Origin: Aestuariibacter sp.
GTDB lineage: Bacteria > Pseudomonadota > Gammaproteobacteria > Enterobacterales > Alteromonadaceae
Length of the DNA stretch: 64,000 nt
Assembly: GCA_017794925.1 (NCBI GenBank)
Contig: CP051238.1
Span: 4,575,021 to 4,639,020 of the forward strand
Reading direction: 5' to 3'
A model generated the notes under the pieces. That model had not been told where the DNA came from. It saw nothing but the letters and a program-made list of their open reading frames with translations, and ran no database searches. The translations under genes and the position numbers were made by a program. This document shows positions 59,785-64,000 of this stretch, one piece after another. Position 1 is the stretch's first letter, and each line of letters begins with the position of its first letter.

Positions 59785-60258
59785 TCACGCGAGAATAAAA
59801 TTCTCGATGTTGTTCAACAATTCTTGGTTGGCATACAGCCCGAGAGAACCTCCATGCAGATGAGCCATATCGCTCAGCGTAGACAGTAATTGGTCTTTTT
59901 CATACGCAACATAACAACCATCCAATGTTTCAAAGTTCTTACAGGTTGCAAGCTGATGCTCATTGCGGTGTTCACCTAACGATGCGCGTCGTGGAAACAC
60001 AATCACGGGCTTGGATTCAATCAGCGATGTGATAATGGAACCCATCGCCGCATGCGCGAGTACCAGCGATGCTTTATCAAACTGCGCTTTATATGATTGC
60101 TCATCCAGGAAAGCACAATACTTCATGTGTTTGGGTTGATAACTGCCTTCACCAATCTGGCCAAATATTTCGATTTCCGGATGGTTCGCTGCAAAGTCAT
60201 CCACGATTTCAACAAAGCGATCGAACGGTAATTGCGTACCAACAGTTAAAAAAATCAT
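59785..60258 (-). CDS. Alg13/PssE-like glycosyltransferase subunit
   Basis: A 157-residue GT28-type C-terminal domain: MIFLTVGTQLPFDRFVEIVDDF, LVLAHAAMGSIITSLIESKPVIVFPRRASLGEHRNEHQLATCKNF. It matches the catalytic subunit Alg13/PssE of two-part glycosyltransferases, which needs a membrane partner of the Alg14/PssD type; that partner is the next upstream gene. Together they should transfer a sugar, often GlcA or GlcNAc, on the lipid carrier. Confidence 0.92.
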   Translation of the reverse strand: MIFLTVGTQLPFDRFVEIVDDFAANHPEIEIFGQIGEGSYQPKHMKYCAFLDEQSYKAQFDKASLVLAHAAMGSIITSLIESKPVIVFPRRASLGEHRNEHQLATCKNFETLDGCYVAYEKDQLLSTLSDMAHLHGGSLGLYANQELLNNIENFILA

Positions 60259-60698
60259 AGTACTCTCCCCTGATATTTTGGACCTGTCGGGCTAGCCAGG
60301 TTTGGCCATTGGGTTAACCATAAATCGGCAAACGCGCCCGCTTTTTTGCCAGACAATGAAAGTTCTTCCGCATTGGCAATACTGTCAATCCAGATGGTTT
60401 TCGCGCCAATGAGTTTACCCAGCATGACGGCAAAGAAACCCGGTGCTGCGCCGCTGGAAATCACTACGTCAGGACGCTTAGTGATCATGAGCCAGCTCAT
60501 TTGTAAAAAGAGAATGATAAGTTTGAATTTCTCGTCGCCGTTGGCATCGGTGACAAGAGAGAAGTCTTTGCCCATGCCTTCACGATACTGATTTGATACA
60601 TAACTAGTATCAAAACGGTCTAGCACCGGCTTCAGTCTTAACAGTTGGATGAGATGGCCGCCTTGAGAAGCTACTGCTAATAGTTTTTTCTTTTTCAT
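60255..60698 (-). CDS. Alg14/PssD-like glycosyltransferase subunit
   Basis: A 147-residue protein: LLAVASQGGHLIQLLRLKPVLDRFDTSYVSNQ, LIILFLQMSWLMITKRPDVVISSGAAPGFFAVMLGKLIGAKTIWIDSIANAEELSLSGKKAG. This is the Alg14/PssD membrane-anchoring half of the enzyme, with its acceptor-binding N-terminal GT28 domain. It overlaps the catalytic partner gene by four bases. The 196 bases upstream to the next gene hold no gene but could contain a promoter. Confidence 0.92.
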   Translation of the reverse strand: MKKKKLLAVASQGGHLIQLLRLKPVLDRFDTSYVSNQYREGMGKDFSLVTDANGDEKFKLIILFLQMSWLMITKRPDVVISSGAAPGFFAVMLGKLIGAKTIWIDSIANAEELSLSGKKAGAFADLWLTQWPNLASPTGPKYQGRVL

Positions 60699-60894
60699 GG
60701 TATTACTCCGGTATCAACAAGGGTCAATACAGTTGCTGTACTAACGACACTGAAGGTTTTGCATAGGGTGGGCCAACTTTTTAACGCAATAAATACAACA
60801 ACTTACAATTAAAACCAAAAAGCAAAGTCGCGTTTTTCGCAAATCGGGAATGGTTTTTAAAAAGTCTGTATGCAGAATGCAAACGGTGACGGAG

Positions 60895-61818
60895 CTAAAG
60901 GGTGCAAATGGCATATCTCGACTTGCGGAAACACATATGTCGAGTCAGCTCCAACACGTTACGCAGTGAGGGCATTTTTGTTTTAGCGGGGTTAGCCAGC
61001 CAGCGCTTCCACTTTGCTGCAGCAAGTGCATCTTGGGTCACCTGCTTGCGACAGCTGATTGCATTTAACACGTCAGCGTGTCGTTCACTGTCGTCCACCG
61101 ACACGTTAGTTTCAAGTAATTCAAAAACGCTCACTATTTCAGACAACGACTGTACCCGGTCTTTCCTGGATAAAGAGTCAGCCAGTTCAGTTCTGAAGTA
61201 CATAGGGTGATTTAAAAATTGACAGGTAGCGCCAGCTAACAGAACCTGGCTGTATAAGAGGAGATCTTCACCGCATCGGATACGAGTATCAAATTTAAGA
61301 TTATGCTGGCGTAAAAACGCGGTCTTTATCATAGGTTTCGAGGAGCCCAGGCCCAAACCAACAAAATCTGCGAGGCTCACGTCCATTTCACTACCGTTTG
61401 GACACAACCCGGTGAATCGTGACGCATACTCAGTCTGCTGATCCGGTGCCACAAGATAATAGCTGTCCATGATCATATCCAGACCGCGCTGTTCCGCAGT
61501 CGACAGTAATGTGGCCAGGCGGTTTGGCGAGAACCAATCATCGGCGTCCAGTACCGTTAGCCACTCTCCTCTGGCGGCGTAAAATGCCAGATTTCGGGCC
61601 GTACTTGGCCCTGCATTTCGGGGCGTTTGAAATACCCGGACCCGGCAATCCCTTTGCGCATATTTTGACGCTATTGCCAGCGTATCATCACTGGAGCAAT
61701 CATCCACAATCAACAACTCAACCGCGCAACCTTGCTGGTTCAACGCCGATTCAATCGCTACTGACAGTGTATCGCTGGCATTAAATGCCGCAATCACAAC
61801 AGACACTACGGTATTCAT
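60895..61818 (-). CDS. family 2 glycosyltransferase
   Basis: A 307-residue GT-A enzyme: VVSVVIAAFNASDTLSVAIESALNQ, VDDCSSDDTL, NAGPSTARNLAFYAARGEWLTVLDADDWF with the DXD-type motif. It should add one sugar of the repeat unit, using a nucleotide sugar on the cytoplasmic side. The start is ATG 61818 by similarity with the family; ATG 61839, overlapping the stop of the next gene upstream by one base, is also possible. Confidence 0.91.
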   Translation of the reverse strand: MNTVVSVVIAAFNASDTLSVAIESALNQQGCAVELLIVDDCSSDDTLAIASKYAQRDCRVRVFQTPRNAGPSTARNLAFYAARGEWLTVLDADDWFSPNRLATLLSTAEQRGLDMIMDSYYLVAPDQQTEYASRFTGLCPNGSEMDVSLADFVGLGLGSSKPMIKTAFLRQHNLKFDTRIRCGEDLLLYSQVLLAGATCQFLNHPMYFRTELADSLSRKDRVQSLSEIVSVFELLETNVSVDDSERHADVLNAISCRKQVTQDALAAAKWKRWLANPAKTKMPSLRNVLELTRHMCFRKSRYAICTL

Positions 61819-61838
61819 GGTATCACATCGCTGTTGCA

Positions 61839-62945
61839 TCAACGGACTGTCGACAGCTTCATGTCCGCCAGCCCGCCTAGTACCGATTTGATGGTTTTGA
61901 GGTTTGCCGCTGAAGAATAAGCCGCATCGTAACGCTCACGGGCACGCTTAGCTGCCTGTTCAATCAGTGCGGCATTATTAATGTATGTCGCTATTGCGTT
62001 TGCCAGCGCTTGTTGATCGCCCGGTTCGATCAAAATACCCGAATGATTATCAGGGATCGCTTCGGGAATCCCGCCAACCGTAGTGCTGATTACAGCCAGA
62101 CCTGCCGACATAGCCTCTAAAATCGCAATCGGCAATCCTTCGTTGTGTGACGGTAGTAACAGCACATCCGACTCATCCATCAGCTGATATTTTTGTTCTC
62201 CGCTCACCCAGCCAATCACGTCAAAATAGGCGCCAAGATCACGGGCTTTAATCAGTGCTTTCAGCTGTTCAATTTCGCCGTTGCCCCCAACCGTTATACG
62301 AAACCCGCTTACGCCTTGTGCCTTCAACAAATCGACGGCTTCAACCAAATCATAAATGCCTTTTCGCTGTCCGATATAGCCCAGGAACAGCAACTTCGTC
62401 TCCTCGCGGGTATTAAAACGGCGCTCCTGAAAGAGTTCTTCGAAAACAGGAGATGGGAAGTTATTAATGATTCTGATGTCAGATCCCGGGGATATTGAGC
62501 CCACATAGTTCGCCCAATACTGAGATAGTACAAATACGCTGTTAGCATGATTGAGAACGTATTTCACCAATCCCCGGTAAAACCACCCTGCACTATCGTA
62601 TGTGCGGGCAAATACAGAGCCATGCAGGTGAAAAATCACCTTGCAACGAAACAGCCGGCAAACAAAAATAAACAGTGCTTTTCGGTAAATACTGCCCTTG
62701 TGCGACCCATGTAAGTGACAAATAGATACCTTACCTCTAAGCAGCAACCCAATTAATGAAGCCAACGCTCCAAAATACGTATAAAAACGCTTCAACATGC
62801 CGCCATCGTCATGGGAGGCAATCAGATAATAATCATAATCGTCATACACACCGGCCTGTATGTGGTTCTCGATAACGGCATGAATGCCGCCCTTTGCTTT
62901 AGTGCCGACAACGGCAATACCTTTACGTTCTGATTCAGTATTCAT
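61839..62945 (-). CDS. family 4 glycosyltransferase
   Basis: A 368-residue GT-B enzyme: GGIHAVIENHIQAGVY, LHGSHKGSIYRKALFIFVCRLF, LLFLGYIGQRKGIYDLVEAVDLLKAQ, VLLLPSHNEGLPIAILEAMSAGLAVISTTVGGIPEAI with the E-x7-E signature. It should add another sugar of the repeat unit. Overlap of four bases with the polymerase gene upstream and of one base with the next shows a compact operon. Confidence 0.93.
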   Translation of the reverse strand: MNTESERKGIAVVGTKAKGGIHAVIENHIQAGVYDDYDYYLIASHDDGGMLKRFYTYFGALASLIGLLLRGKVSICHLHGSHKGSIYRKALFIFVCRLFRCKVIFHLHGSVFARTYDSAGWFYRGLVKYVLNHANSVFVLSQYWANYVGSISPGSDIRIINNFPSPVFEELFQERRFNTREETKLLFLGYIGQRKGIYDLVEAVDLLKAQGVSGFRITVGGNGEIEQLKALIKARDLGAYFDVIGWVSGEQKYQLMDESDVLLLPSHNEGLPIAILEAMSAGLAVISTTVGGIPEAIPDNHSGILIEPGDQQALANAIATYINNAALIEQAAKRARERYDAAYSSAANLKTIKSVLGGLADMKLSTVR

Positions 62946-64000
62946 GATAATCCTCCGGCGTACAGGCCTGTGTGATGTGAAACGGGTTTACGCGCTGTCT
63001 GCCGCCATCCATGCGGATCGCTTTCGAGCAACGTAATGAACCACCCAAAAATAGTCAGGTGATACAGTGACTGTGCATTTGAAGACAGCGCACTGGTTAA
63101 TAATAATAGAAATAACAACAAGCTGGCTTCGGGACGCTTAAGCGCGCAGACCATAAATGTCATAGAGAGCAGTAACAGGAAGTAGCCCGGAATCCCGGTT
63201 TCGCCAATGACATGTGGCCAGTATGTATCGTAAAAGTACTGGCCAAGCTGCACCCACCACAGGTCTTTCATCGCATTGTATTCGTAGACCTTGGCGACAT
63301 CGGCGGCCGCGTGACTGCCGATGGTGCCCCAACCGCCGCCCCAGAAATTACTGTCGAACAGCACAAATACCGCTTCGACGAGGAAGATCACCCGGGGTGA
63401 CTCGAAATTTTCCAGCACATACCACACATTGTTCTTGTCTATGCACAGGTAAGAAATCAACCAGGTAAAAAAGGCAAATACGATACATGCGAGAATAGGC
63501 CGATAGTCAAAATTCAGTGCGTTCTGCACTTTCAGCGCCATGAGCGCCATAAACAGCAGCATCAGCTCGAGTCGTTGAATGGCGACAAACACAAACACAA
63601 TGCAAATGAAAATCAGCGAATAGCCGAAGCGAATATTTCCACGGCGATACTCAACGCTAATTAGCACCGCAGCAATGGTAAAAAATAAAGCAGACTGGCC
63701 CGGATGCCAGAACCAGCCGACAAACCGGGGCAGTAGCATGCCGCCGAAATGACCGGGTTCAAAATGTCCGCCACTTGAGAATACCGCATTGTAGGCACCG
63801 GATGCCCCGGCCTGAAATGCAATGAGTACAATGCAAAAGAAAATGAGCGGCTTGATGACCTTAAGCGTACGACGAGTCCAGATTTGTTCGCACTTTGCCA
63901 CAGAGAACAACATCATCATGGGAAAGAATTTAAGTTCGTGGTAGAGCTGCACCAGGATAATTTTCATCCCTTTCTGGTTGGCGAGTGAGATAAGCACGCC
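62942..64000 (-). CDS. Wzy-like polysaccharide polymerase (incomplete at window end)
   Basis: At least 351 residues of an inner-membrane protein with about eight hydrophobic segments in view and a larger periplasmic loop between IFLVEAVFVLFDSNFWGGGWGTIG and WVQLGQYFYDTYWPHVIGETGIPGYFLLLLSM, the layout of O-antigen/EPS polymerases (Wzy/Wzx-type pathway). Its N-terminus lies past the right edge: the frame is open at base 64000 and GTG 63997 need not be the start. Sequence conservation in this family is poor, so the call rests on topology and the neighbouring flippase and glycosyltransferases. Confidence 0.78.
   Translation of the reverse strand, partial: GVLISLANQKGMKIILVQLYHELKFFPMMMLFSVAKCEQIWTRRTLKVIKPLIFFCIVLIAFQAGASGAYNAVFSSGGHFEPGHFGGMLLPRFVGWFWHPGQSALFFTIAAVLISVEYRRGNIRFGYSLIFICIVFVFVAIQRLELMLLFMALMALKVQNALNFDYRPILACIVFAFFTWLISYLCIDKNNVWYVLENFESPRVIFLVEAVFVLFDSNFWGGGWGTIGSHAAADVAKVYEYNAMKDLWWVQLGQYFYDTYWPHVIGETGIPGYFLLLLSMTFMVCALKRPEASLLLFLLLLTSALSSNAQSLYHLTIFGWFITLLESDPHGWRQTARKPVSHHTGLYAGGLS

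Overview
The window looks like chromosome of a marine gammaproteobacterium, most likely an Alteromonadaceae-type organism. This rests on the gene families and their arrangement (LptFG, a leuX-like tRNA-Leu, a plug-poor TonB-type barrel, PEP-CTERM, M56/BlaI, an aryl-polyene cluster). No marker gene settles the genus.

Layout. (1) 1-2.6 kb: core genes. These are the end of lptF, lptG, a DUF5329 protein, an RDD membrane protein and tRNA-Leu(CAA). (2) 2.6-11.1 kb: an accessory stretch downstream of the tRNA, cut into two segments by three copies of the tRNA 3' end plus its terminator (2572-2669, 4713-4860, 10944-11089). The first segment carries a cold-shock protein and a transglutaminase-like protein. 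The second carries three different PD-(D/E)XK-type nucleases (membrane-anchored Mrr-like, PDDEXK_4-like, and a DUF2779 protein joining a Cas4/RecB-like nuclease to an RNase H-like domain), an unknown acidic protein and a PPP-type phosphatase. No integrase remains. This segment is the best candidate for an undescribed defence-type system. (3) 11.3-17.4 kb: two paralogous ECF sigma/membrane anti-sigma pairs pointing at each other, enclosing a 27-aa membrane peptide, a membrane AraC-type regulator with a perfect palindrome in its divergent promoter, and an S41-type protein lacking its nucleophile. (4) 17.9-31.3 kb: mixed secreted, sensory and envelope genes. They include an M28 peptidase, a carboxymuconolactone decarboxylase-like protein, a hybrid histidine kinase, MipA/OmpV, a BlaI-BlaR1-like pair with visible operators and a TonB-type tail, a periplasmic binding protein, a PEP-CTERM protein, a TonB-type barrel and an alpha/alpha-barrel lipoprotein.

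(5) 31.4-49.3 kb: a complete aryl-polyene (APE) pigment cluster. A XanB2-like chorismatase makes the hydroxybenzoate starter and an AMP-ligase loads it on one of two carrier proteins, which the PPTase activates. Two ketosynthases plus a half-size chain-length-factor-like partner, one ketoreductase and two hotdog dehydratases extend the polyene. A halogenase-like flavoprotein probably tailors the aryl head. A thioesterase, two acyltransferases, a family 2 glycosyltransferase, a LolA-like carrier and an MMPL exporter build and move the lipid-linked product. Both divergent promoters of the cluster contain the same 12-bp palindrome. (6) 49.6-54.7 kb: three linked LPP20/CsgG-like envelope proteins and a chemoreceptor. 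(7) 54.8-58.2 kb: a ThuA, gluconate-2-dehydrogenase subunit 3 and GMC oxidoreductase operon, probably acting on sugars, with a LacI-type palindrome upstream. (8) 58.4-64 kb: an exopolysaccharide operon (flippase, Alg13/Alg14-like pair, GT2, GT4, Wzy-like polymerase) running off the end.
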